From Brevipalpus yothersi (taxonomy: Eukaryota; Arthropoda; Arachnida; Trombidiformes; Tenuipalpidae), in assembly GCA_003956705.1 (NCBI GenBank), contig QZCP01000168.1, positions 80,845 to 144,844 of the forward strand: a stretch of 64,000 bases of DNA, in the 5' to 3' direction. The position numbers and the translations under genes are program-made. Positions 25,115-36,158 of the stretch are shown one piece after another (position 1 is the first letter of the stretch; every line of letters begins with the position of its first letter). The notes under the pieces were generated by a model that ran no database searches, had not been told where the DNA came from, and worked only from the letters and a program-made list of their open reading frames with translations.

Positions 25115-25918
25115 ATGACTATGTTAACATCGGGACTTGTGGAATATTTAGGATGGTTCTTGTCCATTTTGATAGTCTTGATACCAATAACTAGTGGACA
25201 CTCAACTGACACTCAACCAGGTTGTATTAGACCTCAAAAGTTCGATTTTCTTATGTTATCTGTGCAGAACACTGGAATCGAGGGATCAATTGAAAAACCC
25301 AGTTCTCATTCATGGACTATACACGGACTATGGCCTCAGATCACTGGTAAATATAATTATGGACATTGTTGTGCTCCACATGAACATGAATTCTTGGATC
25401 CTAAGGATTTGAGCTCTCTTGAATCCCGTTTGAAGGTGAATAGTGAAAAAAAAGATCCACTTGAATGATGATGATGATCTCAATTTACAAAATTAACGTA
25501 GGAATATTGGCCGAGCAATCGTGGTTCTGATTTTTCTTTCTGGGTTCACGAATGGAGAAAACACGGTACCTGTGCTCAGCTTTCAGTTTTAGCTAAAAAG
25601 AAGATTTTTTTCGGAGCAGCTTTGAAACTTTATTCTCGAATCAATGTCGATGCCCTATTTGCCAAAGCTAATATCAAATATAACGGTGTCTACAGTGCTC
25701 AGACCATACTGAGTGCTCTCGAGGATCAATTTGGTAATCAACCTACTTTACACTGCAAAACGAATGTTGGCCCAAATCAAGCCATATCTGAAATACGATT
25801 CTGTTTCGATCCCAAGACAGGGGAACGAATTGCTTGCTCCAATCCGATTGGAAGTTGTTTCAAGACCAAACAGCTCTTCCTTGCCGGCAAGAATTTTAAA
25901 TCTCGTTCTCGAATGTAA
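25115..25918 (+). CDS. RNASET2: RNase T2 family secreted or lysosomal ribonuclease
   Basis: Two exons, 25115-25435 and 25502-25918, join in phase 0 across a 66-base intron and give 245 residues. A hydrophobic segment (residues about 11-26, LGWFLSILIVLIPITSG) is a signal peptide. Both catalytic signatures are intact: CAS I SWTIHGLWP with His70, and CAS II FWVHEWRKHGTC with His123, Glu124 and His128. The family cleaves single-stranded RNA through a 2',3'-cyclic phosphate at acid pH, in lysosomes or outside the cell. Cysteines in the GHCCAPHE and CFDPKTGERIAC regions fit the expected disulphides. The length matches animal RNase T2 (about 256). A second ATG at 25121 is an equally possible start. 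The usual Trp-Pro block before CAS I is replaced by FDFLMLSVQ, so this end is divergent. Confidence 0.93.
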
Positions 25919-27549
25919 TTGATCAGTAAAATCTCTGTGCCATTCCAAACTAATTCGTCTTAAGAAAAAATCGACGAGAGAGACAGATATTTCAAACGAA
26001 AAAATTTTCCATTCTTGTAGAAAGAGAGAGAGAGAGAAACTTTTCTCTTCTATGCAACAGATTTGATTAATTTCGACATGTCTTGTGGCGGGAATTACAT
26101 ACCTCCACATAAGACGTAAAGAAACATATGAATATGACTATGTGAGCTGAATCCGTCCAAAAAGTTAGGGAAGATTACACGAAAAATTCTCAATAGACCT
26201 TGAAAAAGTCGTTCTGATGGAGAAGTTTAGATACTTTTTGCCTCTGTCAACAATTTTAATCATAGTCCAGTGATTTGAAGAGCATTTTTTCCTGCTGATA
26301 GTAGCAGATCATATTTAGTTTCAGAAATTTCTCTTACAACGAGCGATAAAAACTGATGTTCCTTGATTTGGTCATCAATTCTATCGGACACAAAATTTCG
26401 ATATCTCATCACCTGTTTACTTTTGGGAACAATTCTTGGTCGCCAATTAGAAGAATAAAAACCCAATATTTCATTGTCTGGATGTCTAAAATTATACCTA
26501 GACAAGTGCTCAGAATTATATCTCACAAAACTCCAGACACATATTGCACACAATTGCATATCATCATTCCCAATCTCGCATCAACACCGAGCGTGGCTGC
26601 AAACTTTTCCTCTTTCGCATAACTGAGTTATGATAACTCATCACTTTCGGAAAGAAAGTTGATTACACTGCAAAGTGCCGGTGCAACTACACTAATAGAC
26701 ACTAATCGATACCAGAATGCATGTCTCATCACTAGATTAATTAACTGGATCAGTGATAAACGAAAAGTCTATCCATACAGTAAAGGATACAGTAAAGGAA
26801 TGTTAAGACTCAAGAAGTAAGAGTAAAGTTTCTCTCTCTTCCAATATTAAAGCTGCTCTCTCTCTCATCTCTTTCTTTCTCTCTCTCTTTTGATCATGTT
26901 GGGATTCCTGTTTTTCCAGGCCTAAATCTGGATGACCTCATCCACATCATTTTCATCATCATCATTCTGATCCAATCTTGGTGGAGATTGTTTATGATTG
27001 TTTATTAAAACAATTGTGGTGATTATATACTTCAACTTATCTTTAATGAGTGTCAATTGCGGTTTCCCGCATACACATCAATTGAACATCATGTTTATAT
27101 TTTGAAGGTATGATTTTTGTCAACATTTTGTATGTGTCTTGGGAAATCATTTCTATTTAGGTCTTCCTTCTTTTATGTCTCAATTTGAATTGATTTATTT
27201 TCACTTGCTAGCAATTAATTTTGTGGCAATCATGAACACTTTGATTTGCTAGTGAGTGTACCTTATATTTTGAATGTGTATAACTTGTAAATTTTAATCT
27301 CAATTTTTTTTCTTCTCTCTCTCATTTACAGATCTCATTTCATCAACATTCTCTGTATTGATGTTTAATTCATCACATAAACATTGAGAATTGAAGTGTA
27401 TATGGTTTTACTCTCTCTTATTTTACCAAAGAGAGAGAGAAAACACTTTATACATCCTCAAGCAAGTGACATCATCATATCCTTACTGTCATCATTATTA
27501 TTACATTATTATATGGTCACAATTAATTGTGGTACAATCAGTCACCATA
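25919..27549. other. Intergenic region and probable 5'UTR of the GALNT7-like gene
   Basis: No supported coding exon. Short GA and CT runs occur at about 26023-26038 and 26828-26890. A pyrimidine-rich tract ending in CATTTACAG at 27331 looks like a 3' splice site, so a 5'UTR exon probably starts at 27332 and runs into the coding exon. Confidence 0.5.
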
Positions 27550-29634
27550 ATGTTCTCAATGTTCAAATTGATATTGGTTAATGTTAAAAAAGGTTTTCGT
27601 GTTCGATTACGGAGATCAAGTTTGGTGATCACTTTGATCACTGCCCTTCTTGTGGCATCACTTTTCTTAATATTTCTGCTGCCAACTGGACTGGAGCGTA
27701 ACGCAAGTGGGCCACCCAATCAATCACAATCAGCAGCCATAATAGCATTTGATGATAAAATAATCCGCAGACCGGTACATCCAAAGTTTCAGCATGCCAT
27801 CGAATCAAATCGGGCACCAAGTATACCCACTCCACCGCCAATACCACCACTGGATCTTGGTGCTGTTGCCGGTGCTGTCGGTGTTAATTTGAAACCAAAA
27901 TCATCAACATCAACGTCAACAATGGCTTCCCAACATTCGTATGCATATGGAGATAGATTTGCTCATTATGAAAACAGTTTAGGCAATTATGAGGATCTTC
28001 GTACACCACTGACTGGACGAAATGGTGATCTTGGAAAGCCATTTAAAATCGATTCTCTCGATTATATTGACCCAAATGAAGTTCATTCACTCAAATCTCA
28101 ATATGGTATGAATATTGCCGCCTCAAAATTGATTCCAATGGATAGATCAGTGCCTGATTTAAGATTGGAAGAATGTAAATACTGGCATTATGCGGATAAT
28201 TTACCTTCAGCTTCGGTTGTTGTTGTGTTCCACAATGAAGGTTTGTCCACGTTGATGCGGACGGTTCATTCCATACTATTACGATCACCTCGCAGTGCAC
28301 TTAGAGAAGTACTTTTGGTTGATGATTATTCGGACAAAAAACCCCTCAAAAATGAGTTGGAAGAGTATATTGAAACTCATTTTGGCACTTTTAAGACCAC
28401 TATTCCCAAGTATGGTATAGTTGAAGGACAGCAAGGGGAAAATCTTAATGAAAGAAGTGGTAAAGTTATTCTCATCCGTAATAAAGAACGAGAAGGATTG
28501 ATACGATCTAGATCACGTGGTGCATTGGAAGCAAATGGCCAAGTCATCGTTTTTCTGGATGCTCATTGTGAAGTTAATCACAACTGGCTTCCACCATTAT
28601 TGGCACCTATTTTGAAAGATAACAAAACATTAACTGTGCCAATTATTGATGGAATTGATTCGGAAACATTCGAATATCGTCCAGTGTACTCTCGTTCTAA
28701 TCAACATTTCCAAGGTATATGGGAATGGGGAATGTATTATAAAGAGATCGAAGTAGACATGAAAGAACACCTGAAAACACACAAAGTCAGTGAACCATAT
28801 GAATCTCCGACTCATGCTGGCGGTTTGTTTGCAATAAGCAAGGATTACTTTATGCAATTGGGCACATATGATCCGGGGTTATTAGTCTGGGGTGGAGAAA
28901 ATTTTGAACTCTCTTTCAAGGTATGGCAGTGTGGTGGTCGATTGTTGTGGGTACCCTGTTCAAGAGTTGGTCATGTTTATCGTCCATTTATGCCCTACTC
29001 ATTTGGCTCATTGGCTGGTAAGCGTAAAGGTCCACTCATCATAACCAATTATAAGCGTGTAATTGAAGTTTGGTGGGACCAAAAGTTTCGAGACTACTTT
29101 TACACCCGAGAACCTCTCGCCACTTTTTACGAGCCTGGTGATTTGAGCAATCAGTTGGCTCTCAAAGATAAATTACAGTGCAAATCATTCTCCTGGTTCA
29201 TGGACCGAATCGGTAAAGTCGTCTATAAACAATTTCCACCTCTTCCTCCCAACACAAAATGGGGAGAGGTGAGAAGCGTTGCAAACCAAAAGTGTTTAGA
29301 CACAGGATCCTCAAGTCCTCCGCGAGTCGTTCACCTTACTAGTTGTCATTCTTCAGGAGGAAATCAACTTTTCCGTCTCAATGAAGCAGGCCAATTGGGT
29401 GTGGGTGAACGATGTATTGACGCAGATTCCCAAAAGATGAGTCTCATCTACTGTAAATTGGGTACCGTTAATGGACCATGGAGTTATGATGAGACAACAA
29501 ATCAAATATTACATTCCAAGACCAAGTGCTTACAAATAACTCATCAAAGTAATTCTGTTAGATTGGCTAAATGTGATGATACCAATGAAGATCAAAAATG
29601 GATATGGAAAACAATCAAACCTCATGGATATTAG
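27550..29634 (+). CDS. Pgant7: Polypeptide N-acetylgalactosaminyltransferase, GALNT7-like, intronless
   Basis: A single exon of 694 codons. It is a type II Golgi membrane protein: a short basic N-terminus, a TM helix (about residues 25-45, VITLITALLVASLFLIFLL), a Pro/Ser-rich stem, a GT-A catalytic domain and a C-terminal ricin-type lectin domain. Diagnostic motifs are VVVVFHNEGLSTLMRTVHS, LLVDDYSD, the metal-binding DAH at residues 337-339 (FLDAHCE) and LVWGGENFELSFKVWQCGG. The EECKYWHY and WGEVRS blocks and the wording of the lectin start match GALNT7, a glycopeptide-preferring enzyme that adds further GalNAc to O-glycans. The reading frame is open upstream to 27391, but without an ATG before 27550; the start is the first ATG and is followed by another at 27559. 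An insertion EGQQGENLNERSG interrupts the region before IRNKEREGL compared with human GALNT7. No introns is unusual for this family and hints at retroposition or intron loss. Confidence 0.93.
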   Translation: MFSMFKLILVNVKKGFRVRLRRSSLVITLITALLVASLFLIFLLPTGLERNASGPPNQSQSAAIIAFDDKIIRRPVHPKFQHAIESNRAPSIPTPPPIPPLDLGAVAGAVGVNLKPKSSTSTSTMASQHSYAYGDRFAHYENSLGNYEDLRTPLTGRNGDLGKPFKIDSLDYIDPNEVHSLKSQYGMNIAASKLIPMDRSVPDLRLEECKYWHYADNLPSASVVVVFHNEGLSTLMRTVHSILLRSPRSALREVLLVDDYSDKKPLKNELEEYIETHFGTFKTTIPKYGIVEGQQGENLNERSGKVILIRNKEREGLIRSRSRGALEANGQVIVFLDAHCEVNHNWLPPLLAPILKDNKTLTVPIIDGIDSETFEYRPVYSRSNQHFQGIWEWGMYYKEIEVDMKEHLKTHKVSEPYESPTHAGGLFAISKDYFMQLGTYDPGLLVWGGENFELSFKVWQCGGRLLWVPCSRVGHVYRPFMPYSFGSLAGKRKGPLIITNYKRVIEVWWDQKFRDYFYTREPLATFYEPGDLSNQLALKDKLQCKSFSWFMDRIGKVVYKQFPPLPPNTKWGEVRSVANQKCLDTGSSSPPRVVHLTSCHSSGGNQLFRLNEAGQLGVGERCIDADSQKMSLIYCKLGTVNGPWSYDETTNQILHSKTKCLQITHQSNSVRLAKCDDTNEDQKWIWKTIKPHGY

Positions 29635-30403
29635 ATTTGATAGAAAATAATCATTCACGCATTTTAAACCGATAATTTTTTTAAAAAATATCACCCATTT
29701 TCTTTCATTGGTAAAATGAGTTGTGATCAGCGTTTACACTGATGATCTTGATCCCCAAATTTTCTAACTGTGATGTGCCTTATCTTCAATGTCAATTTGC
29801 AATACTACACAATGCTGTAAATATTATTCGATAGAATTATAAAAGATAATTTGGTTTTTTAAACTTTCTCATTGATTTTATCATTCTTAAGTTTTTTGGC
29901 CCTTTAAGTGAAGACGATGCTGGAGCATTTCGAGCTAAAAAGAGATCACTCGAGGTTTCCTCATCGAGATTAGCATAATAAACTTGTGGACCGAGCCCAA
30001 TTTCAAGCCAACTCACTGATACACTCAGGAAGACAGTTATACCTTTTGAGATATGTGACGATATCTCGAACGTTCAAACTAAATTCTTCTTTCATCAATC
30101 CTTACTGATATTCAGATGTAATCAAAAACAAAAAAAGTTTGAAGATAGAATCAAAACTTTTCTTACAGACTGTATCAGACTAGATTGCGAATAGAATTTG
30201 ATACATTTTGATCATATAATCTTTAATTCAGTAGCATAAAAATAACTGATATAATCTTCAAATCGCTGGAAGAAGCTGTGGCTTTCGAAAAGACTGAAAA
30301 CTTCATCAAGTAAGAGTATTTGTTTGATTACGGATGGAAAGTTCCAAGACAGTCAAGTGATTCTAGTGAAAAAATTCCTCAGCTGTCATAAGATGATAGA
30401 AGA
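29635..30403. other. Convergent gap between GALNT7-like gene and lipocalin 1
   Basis: Holds the 3'UTRs of two converging genes. An AATAAA at 29977-29982 is a possible plus-strand poly(A) signal. Nothing else is recognised. Confidence 0.5.
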
Positions 30404-31148
30404 TTAACATGCTCGTTGCTCTGTTAATCTGAGTTCACTCTTTTGTATTCCAAGCTGCGAAAGCTTATCAGTCAGAGGATCATAGAGTGATTGTTCCATT
30501 GTTTTGGTTCGAGATAGAATCCATGCTCCTTCTGTGTGTAGATTGAAATCGAAAATATGAACATGAAAACCCAGAAAATTCGATTGATTTCGAATACTTA
30601 CTGAAAGTTCCGATTGGACTCTCGGTACAACTATAGACGAGAGCGTAGCCAAAGAAATCAGTCTCCACAATCCAGTAATTAGCCTCTGGAGCTCTTGGAT
30701 CAAATTGAACTTTGAGCACATTAATTTGATCAGTTCGACGAGCGACACCATTGGCAACGTTTATTTGATTGCTCCTACATTGATAAAAGAAAGATTTTTG
30801 ATTGTTTTGGAAGAATTTCATCATAAGTTCTACTTACTTGAGAATTTTACCGGTATTGAGAACATCAATTGTGCCATCATCTTTCAATGAATAGGTTGCA
30901 TTGACACAATCCATTCCCTTTTCAAATGGTGTCTCAGTTCTGGCGATTTCATACCACACTCCTAGGTACTGGGAGAGAGAAAAATTTTAAACCATCGAGT
31001 AAATCATTTGATTACTATAAATACAACATTAAATTGATAAACTTACCAGTCGAAGATCAAAAGTTTCACCGGGAGATGTGAACTTGGGACATTTGTCGTC
31101 AGCGGCTGATAGTGATGCCAAGATAAGGACCAAGAAAGTTGAAATCAT
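30404..31148 (-). CDS. ApoD-like lipocalin 1
   Basis: Minus-strand exons 31148-31047, 30968-30838, 30774-30602 and 30531-30404 give 177 residues with junctions in phases 0, 2 and 1. A signal peptide (about 16 residues, FLVLILASLSAA) precedes CPKF and the lipocalin signature YLGVWYEIAR, which starts exon 2. MDCVNATYSL and WIVETDFFGYALVYSC are the next conserved strands, and exon 4 starts with the GAWILSRT strand and carries the C-terminal helix (LTDKLSQLGI). ApoD-like lipocalins are secreted carriers of small hydrophobic ligands such as sterols, fatty acids or pigments; the ligand here cannot be told. The four-exon pattern is identical to the two lipocalins downstream (exon 2 is 131 bp and exon 3 is 173 bp in all three), so all three arose by duplication. 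Protein identity with them is only moderate, so this copy is older. Confidence 0.93.
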
Positions 31149-31225
31149 TTCGAAAGTAAACTATTAGCCCAATGAGAAAGTCTGTGAATATAAAAGAGTT
31201 GATCAACTATTCTCAGGAACAACAG

Positions 31226-31231
31226 TTTATA
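31226..31231 (-). promoter_or_regulatory. TATA box of lipocalin 1
   Basis: Minus-strand TATATAAA-type element about 80 bases upstream of the start codon at 31148, at a position expected for a short 5'UTR. Confidence 0.5.
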
Positions 31232-31804
31232 TATAATGGCAAATTACTTAATGTTCAGGCTCACTATTGATTTTTATCATTCTGATGAATTTTCTCTGAT
31301 ATGCTCCACTTTGATCAGGTTTAGTGTGCTGGAATCTCACAATGGTAAGAAAGATAACCCAGAATGTTACCAGATTAAATTGTACAGTGTATGCACAATT
31401 GTTCATATTTTTGTTGGTGATCATATCATTCGAGGTATAAACAATGAAGTTCGTGTTGACATTCAATCAGATCATCTTTCCACACATTTTTTCTCCGAGA
31501 ACCGAACTAGTACCCATGCAAAATCTAAGGACAGCAGTTCTCAAAGTTGTCATGCTATTAACAGTTTTCCGAGTTATTGTTGTTTAATGAACACAAATAC
31601 TTCATCCAGCCCGGAAAGTGCAATTTACATCACCGAATCAAGCTAAGACTTCTAACTTTTCCGGAGCAATCTCGAAAAGAACTCATCAAGTTCGAGTGAA
31701 TATTTTATGCATATCCTCATGAAGTTTTTGTAATCTTAGTCATTGACTAAATGTTTTACGAGAGCAAAGTGAAAAATTATTCGATAAATTTTGATTGAAG
31801 AAAA

Positions 31805-31810
31805 TTTATT
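31805..31810 (-). promoter_or_regulatory. Polyadenylation signal of lipocalin 2
   Basis: Minus-strand AATAAA about 145 bases past the stop codon; conserved in the duplicate at 34266-34271. Confidence 0.6.
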
Positions 31811-31953
31811 GCGAAAGATTACAAGAGAGATCGGAAGTTGTCCTGTTCCTTTTCAAACGTCAATACATTTCATATTAATCAATGATAAGGCCGAAAAAAA
31901 CTGTTGAGTTTCACTGTAATGTATTTCTACTTCTATTTTGGTGTAAAAGTTAT

Positions 31954-32700
31954 TCATGGAAGAAAACATTTCAATTGCTCTGTCTGCTTGAGATCTTCTC
32001 GCTTGACTCCGAGATCAACTAGCTTATCGGTCAATTTTTCTCGAAGAGTATCAATCATCACTGGGAAACGGGACAATATGTAAGCTCCACCTGAAACAGC
32101 AAAAATTGTCACGATTAGAAATGTAGATTAAAATTGTTCCTGCAAAATTTAACTTACGATAGACAAATTTTCCCACATCAGCACAACTGTAGACCACCGA
32201 ATATGAGTAGAAATCGGTATCAACAATCCAGTAAGGAGCTTCCGGAGTTTGTGGACTGAATCTAACTTCCAATAGATTAGCTTGTGATGTTACACGACCA
32301 ACTCCTTGGAGAACACTCACAACTTTGGTTCTGATGAGTGGAATGAATTTTGTTGAGAATTTGATGATCAATTGAATTGAAAAATACTTACTGAAGATTT
32401 TTGCCTTGATTCAAAACCGTTATGTTTTTGTCATCTCGTAGAGTATATGTCGCATTCACACAATCCAGACCCTTTTCGTATGGCACATCAGTCCTAGCAA
32501 TCTCATACCAGAGACCAAGATACTGGAATAGAGAATTCATATTGATATTCTTGGTTGGCAAAGATTTCAACAATTCTCGAATATCATACCTTGGACAAAT
32601 CAAAACCAGGTCCAGGAGGTGTAAAGGGAGGACAAGGAGAGTCTTGGAGGCTTCGGCCTAGGACTGGAGCGATGAGAAAAGCGAAAAATAAGAGATACAT
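31954..32700 (-). CDS. ApoD-like lipocalin 2 (near-identical twin of lipocalin 3)
   Basis: Exons 32700-32590, 32522-32392, 32330-32158 and 32090-31954 give 183 residues, junction phases 0, 2 and 1. Signal peptide MYLLFFAFLIAPVLG, then a Pro-rich stretch, the lipocalin signature YLGLWYEIAR, GLDCVNATYTL and WIVDTDFYSYSVVYSC, and a C-terminal strand GAYILSRFP plus helix. Expected role: secreted carrier of a small lipophilic ligand. The gene and flanks are repeated 2457 bp further on. Within coding sequence the differences I find are few: Gln to Glu at residue 19, Phe to Leu two residues before the end, and silent changes. Introns are the same length in both copies and nearly identical, so the duplication is recent or kept uniform by conversion. 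Confidence 0.95.
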
Positions 32701-32799
32701 AATTATAACTTGTTAGGACACCAACAATGAAGAAATAATTGAATTGATTAATCAACTTCACTTGATTGTCTGTGGATGAATATTCCTAGTATCGAGAGG

Positions 32800-32805
32800 T
32801 TTATA
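32800..32805 (-). promoter_or_regulatory. TATA box of lipocalin 2
   Basis: Minus-strand TATAAA about 100 bases upstream of the start codon; exactly conserved in the duplicated promoter at 35257-35262. Confidence 0.6.
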
Positions 32806-33970
32806 AAGCTTTTTGCTAACTGACTCATCTACCGGTGTAATTGAATTGAATAGCAGTGGTCGGCGATAATTAACATTGTTTTGAGGGCAATATCAGTCCA
32901 AATGAACGTAAAATATCTCTAACTTAAACCAGAATAGCTCTTATCTTAACTATTATTATTTTCTAGTTGATATCGGAGGTATTATTCTTACCAAGGTCGC
33001 ATGTAAACAAAATTCCACTGAATTTTAGTCATTTTCACTTCAAATCATCAATCATGCACAAATTGAATGTATCTTTTTACTCCATCGAGGTGGCGAAAAG
33101 TAATATAACGGATTTTGAAATTAAAGGAAAAACTAAAGGAGAATTGATGAACTTGGGTTCAGGTAAATCAGATTGACTAAACGTCAAAGTTTGAGGCGAA
33201 AATTTTCATCCTCCTTTTCTCGTTAGGAATAAACTGGAAATTCTAGTGAATATAGAATTTTTGGTTTCTGAGTAGGAAATTTAAAAAATTTGCAGAATTT
33301 TCGATGGTTTATCGTTATACATGAGGGGAAATATGAAGTGAGAAAAGGTTATGGTTCGGAAAGTTGTTAGAATAAAGAATAAAGTTTTGAAAATCATGAG
33401 ATGAATGATTAAATCGAATGAAATATTTCGAGAGAAGTTCTCATTTTCGGTAACGTTTAATCCCATGGTTAAAACCTGTATGTCTTTCATGGGTCTCAAA
33501 AGTCGAAATTCTGCTGATGAGAGAAATTTTTGACCCATCTCTATTCTATTTCGAATTTTGAAGCCAAATTTTCTTTCTCGGTCAATTTCATTTATTGATT
33601 AGAATTGATTTTCTCACATAATTATTTTTTTCCAATTGCTCAAACTCCGTCACATTACTTTTTGCCACTTCGATACTGGCTTTCGAAGTCTTAATACCAT
33701 TCTCCAGGTATCAATTAGATTCGAAAAAACATAGTACTGAGCCAATCGGAATGAACTTGATCGTACATACATTAATTTGTTTATTAGTATCAATAAGAAC
33801 GAAGAAACTCGATTGTTTGATTGAAGTCAAAATTTTTCCATCCGTTAGCATCGAATGGTCGATTTAGAATGGTCAGTTCGATATGATTTGCTGAGGAAGA
33901 ACTTTTAAACGCACTAATGATATAAGAGTTTCCGTTCCATATAATGAATGTTCACCATATGAACCCAAAT

Positions 33971-34042
33971 CTCTCTTTCTCTTTCTCTTTCTCTTTCTCT
34001 TTCTCTTTCTCTTTCTCTTTCTCTTTCTCTTTCTCTTTCTCT
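33971..34042. repeat. (TTTCTC)n microsatellite
   Basis: Hexamer-like TTTCTC repeat at the place where the duplicate block has a long plain CT tract (35861-36157), so the repeat motif has changed between copies. Confidence 0.95.
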
Positions 34043-34265
34043 ATGATCATTCAAATTTTTCTTGTCCTAAAAGCAGCATCAACTGTATACTCGATTCTGG
34101 TGGAACATGACAGTTCTCAAAGTTGTCATGCTATGAACCGAGTTATTGTTGTTTAATGAACACAAATATTTCATCCAGTCGGGAAAGTGCAATTTACATC
34201 ACGATATCAAGTTAAGACTTCTAACTTTTCCGGAGCAATCAGTCAATAAATTTTGATTGAAGAAA

Positions 34266-34271
34266 TTTATT
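34266..34271 (-). promoter_or_regulatory. Polyadenylation signal of lipocalin 3
   Basis: Minus-strand AATAAA about 140 bases past the stop codon, the counterpart of the signal at 31805. Confidence 0.6.
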
Positions 34272-34410
34272 GTGGAAAATTACAAGTACAACTGTCGGTG
34301 AATGTCTCGTTCCTTTTCAAGCATTCAATACATTCCTTATTAATTGATAAGAAGGCCCAAAAAAGTTTCACTGTAATGTATTTCTACTTCTATTTTGGCG
34401 TGAAATTTAT

Positions 34411-35157
34411 TCATGGAAGAAGACATTTCAATTGCTCTGTCTGTTTGAGATCTTCTCGCTTGACTCCGAGATCAACTAGCTTATCGGTCAATTTTTCTCG
34501 AAGAGTATCAATCATCACTGGGAAACGGGACAATATGTAAGCTCCACCTGAAACAGCAAAAATTGTCACGATTAGAAATGTAGATTAAAATTGTTCCTGC
34601 AAAATTTAACTTACGATAGACAAATTTTCCCACATCAGCACAACTGTAGACCACCGAATATGAGTAGAAATCGGTATCAACAATCCAGTAAGGAGCTTCC
34701 GGAGTTTGTGGACTGAATCTAACTTCCAATAGATTAGCTTGTGATGTTACACGACCAACTCCTTGGAGAACACTCACAACTTTGGTTCTGATGAGTGGAA
34801 TGAATTTTGTTGAGAATTTGATGATCAATTGAATTGAAAAATACTTACTGAAGATTTTTGCCTTGATTCAAAACCGTTATGTTTTTGTCATCTCGTAGAG
34901 TATATGTCGCATTCACACAATCCAGACCCTTTTCGTATGGCACATCAGTCCTGGCGATCTCATACCAGAGACCAAGATACTGGAATAGAAAATTCATATT
35001 GATATTACTGGTTGGAAAAGATTTCAACAATTCTCGAATATCTTACCTTGGACAAATCAAAACCAGGTCCAGGAGGTGTGAAGGGAGGACAAGGAGAGTC
35101 TTCGAGGCTTCGGCCTAGGACTGGAGCGATGAGAAAAGCGAAAAATAAGAGATACAT
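34411..35157 (-). CDS. ApoD-like lipocalin 3 (near-identical twin of lipocalin 2)
   Basis: Exons 35157-35047, 34979-34849, 34787-34615 and 34547-34411 give 183 residues; every boundary is exactly 2457 bp from that of lipocalin 2. Signal peptide, YLGLWYEIAR signature, NATY strand, YSYSVVYSC and the C-terminal strand are all intact. Coding differences from lipocalin 2 include Glu for Gln at residue 19 and Leu for Phe near the C-terminus. The first donor is GTAAGA here and GTATGA in lipocalin 2. Both copies look functional. A reader should be aware that probes or short reads will not separate the two genes easily. Confidence 0.95.
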
Positions 35158-35256
35158 AATTATAACTTGTTAGGACACCAACAATGAAGAAATAATTGAA
35201 TTGATTAGTCAACTTCACTTGATTGTCTGTGGATGAATATTCCTAGTATCGAGAGG

Positions 35257-35262
35257 TTTATA
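35257..35262 (-). promoter_or_regulatory. TATA box of lipocalin 3
   Basis: Minus-strand TATAAA about 100 bases upstream of the start codon; same position and flanking bases as for lipocalin 2. Confidence 0.6.
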
Positions 35263-35855
35263 AAGCTTTTTGCTAACTGACTCATCTCCCGGTGTAATTG
35301 AATTGAATAGCAGTAATCTGCGTTAATTAACACTGTGGCGAGTTCAATATCAGTCCAAATGAACGTAAAGTATCTCTAACTTAAACAAGAATAGCTCTTA
35401 TCTTAACTATTATTATTATTTTCTAGTTGATATCGGAGGTATTATTCTTACCGAGGTCGCACGTAAAAAAATTGCAGGAAAATTTGAGTCATCTTCACTT
35501 CAAATCAATAATCATGCACTCACAAACAGCTCCAAATATTTCTTTTTACTCCAATCCATTGTCTTTTGAAGTATCATGACCATTCTTAGAGGGCAATTAG
35601 GGCCATAAAAACATAGTATTGAGCGAACCGGAAATGAACATGATAGCACATGCATCAATATGTATATTAGTATCAATAATAACGATAATTATAACGAAGA
35701 AACTCGATTGCCTAATTAGAGCCACGATTTTTCCATCCGATAGCTTGAATGATCAATTCCTGATGGCCAGTTCTATATGATTTGCTGAGGAAAACTCATA
35801 AACCAACTAATGATAATATAAGAGTTTTGGTTCCCTGTTATGTGCCCAAATCGCT

Positions 35856-35860
<5 letters not shown>

Positions 35861-35917
<57 letters not shown>

Positions 35918-36083
35918 NNNNNNNNNNNNNNNNNNNNNNNNNNNNNNNNNNNNNNNNNNNNNNNNNNNNNNNNNNNNNNNNNNNNNNNNNNNNNNNNNNN
36001 NNNNNNNNNNNNNNNNNNNNNNNNNNNNNNNNNNNNNNNNNNNNNNNNNNNNNNNNNNNNNNNNNNNNNNNNNNNNNNNNNNN

Positions 36084-36157
<74 letters not shown>
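35861..36157. repeat. (CT)n microsatellite containing a 166-base gap
   Basis: CT run on both sides of undetermined bases at 35918-36083. The gap is probably more CT repeat, but its length and content are unknown, and missing duplicate units cannot be excluded. Confidence 0.95.

Positions 36158-36158
<1 letters not shown>

Larger units (their letters stand above)
31149..31953. other. Spacer between lipocalin 1 and lipocalin 2 with duplicated sequence
   Basis: Contains the promoter of lipocalin 1 and the 3'UTR of lipocalin 2. The segment from about 31540 to 31953 is homologous to 34110-34410, the corresponding 3' flank of lipocalin 3, with indels. An open frame on the plus strand (31236-31646) is not conserved in the duplicate, so it is not called as a gene. 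Confidence 0.6.
32701..34410. other. Spacer between lipocalins 2 and 3
   Basis: Upstream of lipocalin 2 the promoter and flank (to about 33000) match the flank of lipocalin 3. The block 33776-34105, which includes a CTTTCT-type repeat, matches 35660-36230 on the far side of lipocalin 3. Between them, about 33000-33775 has no recognised content. Confidence 0.6.

Noticed and set aside
24946..25212. Minus-strand frame overlapping the RNase T2 start
   Set aside because: No recognisable motif and it overlaps a well-supported coding exon.
26260..26622. Overlapping frames on both strands in the gap before the GALNT7-like gene
   Set aside because: No motifs, no splice context, no similarity to known families that I can see.
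31236..31646. A 136-codon open frame on the plus strand between lipocalins 1 and 2
   Set aside because: It overlaps the lipocalin 1 promoter, and in the duplicated copy near 34110 the frame is broken by an indel, so it is not conserved as protein.
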